Shown piece after piece: positions 5,214-5,440 of a stretch of 5,440 nt of DNA (within the stretch, counting starts at the first letter, position 1; the number at the start of each line of letters is the position of its first letter). The notes under the pieces are model-generated. The model worked only from the letters and a program-made list of their open reading frames with translations, was not told the DNA's origin and ran no database searches. The position numbers and the translations under genes were made by a program. Source of the DNA: Candidatus Fermentibacterota bacterium (GTDB lineage Bacteria; JAFGKV01). The DNA is taken from positions 1 through 5,440 of the forward strand of contig JAUXFG010000219.1 of assembly GCA_030620115.1 (NCBI GenBank), read 5' to 3'.

Positions 5214-5278
5214 CGATTCCTTCGTTCTCCTCTGCCGGCGAGGTCAGAGTTCTGTTGTCTTCAACGAATGGCTTGTTG

Positions 5279-5320
5279 TGTGGTAGCCGTTCACGGGTTC
5301 AGGGTTCACCGTTCAGGGTT
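5279..5320. repeat. GTTCACGGGTTCAGGG-type repeat, copy 1
   Basis: Starts TGTGGTAGCCGTTCACGGGT and continues as alternating GTTCAC/GTTCAG units to about 5320. It matches a second copy at 5342-5371. GGGTTCACC (5302-5310) also has its inverse GGTGAACCC at 5432-5440. This belongs to a GTTCA-rich intergenic repeat type I recall from several environmental bacterial lineages. Confidence 0.75.
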
Positions 5321-5341
5321 GCCTGAAGTCAGCTTGGGCTA

Positions 5342-5371
5342 TGTGTAGGCGTTCACAGGTTCAGAGTTTCC
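5342..5371. repeat. GTTCACGGGTTCAGGG-type repeat, copy 2
   Basis: Reads TGTGTAGGCGTTCACAGGTT and then CAGAGTTTCC. It aligns with 5279-5309 with one indel and a few substitutions, about 63 bases apart. It runs directly into the small hairpin at 5370-5384. Confidence 0.7.
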
Positions 5372-5384
5372 CGCTGGAAGCGGG
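5370..5384. repeat. CCCGCT-GGA-AGCGGG hairpin
   Basis: Perfect six-base-pair stem with a three-base loop. On the minus strand it is followed by AAA, not a T-run, and on the plus strand by ATT, so it is not a typical intrinsic terminator in either direction. Confidence 0.6.
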
Positions 5385-5440
5385 ATTCAAGGCTACCTTT
5401 CAGATCCCACGAATCAACGGTTCGGATTTCCGGTGAACCC

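Larger units (their letters stand above)
5214..5440. other. upstream region of the sugar transferase gene
   Basis: 227 bp to the right edge with no gene seen. It should hold the transferase promoter unless transcription enters from outside the window. A TTGAAG lies near 5260 on the minus strand, but I found no convincing -10 partner. The region contains the direct repeats and hairpin listed separately. Confidence 0.6.

Overview
The window is a piece of a bacterial chromosome. Every convincing protein-coding gene lies on the minus strand, and the spaces between genes are packed with short dispersed repeats. The genes are typical of a Gram-negative-type bacterium with the MEP isoprenoid pathway and a polyprenyl-phosphate-linked surface glycan pathway. 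The repeat families (CATTGCGAGGAGCG-type, CAGAATGACA-type, CGGGTTA-hairpin, GGCATGCC-palindrome, GTTCACGGGTTCAGGG-type, GATTCC satellite) are ones I associate with deltaproteobacterial, NC10 and uncultured candidate-phylum genomes. No marker in the window fixes the lineage, so I do not name one.

Layout in transcription order, right to left. 5440-5214 is a repeat-bearing upstream region. 5213-3762 encodes a 483-residue initiating sugar-1-phosphate transferase of the WcaJ/WbaP type. 3761-3624 is a 138-bp spacer holding a palindromic repeat element. 3623-2622 encodes a 333-residue polytopic membrane protein of the lysylphosphatidylglycerol-synthase-TM/YbhN (flippase-like) family. Thirteen bases later, 2608-1658 encodes a UDP-glucuronate decarboxylase (UDP-xylose synthase) starting at GTG. 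1657-847 is about 810 bp without a convincing gene, built from at least five kinds of repeat, including a tandem duplication of about 230-240 bp. 846-739 is a possible 35-codon Asp-rich small ORF with a good Shine-Dalgarno. 708-1 is the first 236 codons of ispE, which runs off the left edge.

How the genes may work together (inference): the transferase would load a sugar-1-phosphate onto undecaprenyl phosphate, UDP-xylose synthase would supply UDP-xylose to later glycosyltransferases encoded elsewhere, and the membrane protein may handle a lipid-linked intermediate or lipid. IspE belongs to the pathway that makes the isoprenoid precursors of undecaprenyl phosphate, but the repeat-rich gap suggests it is a separate transcription unit.

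No new enzymatic system is evident. The most interesting signals are in the non-coding DNA. There are two copies of a 20-bp perfect palindrome that differ by a compensatory base-pair change, and a 23-bp motif shortly after the stop codons of two different genes in the same orientation. The palindrome element inside the sugar operon is bracketed by short inverted repeats. The small acidic ORF upstream of ispE is also worth a check.
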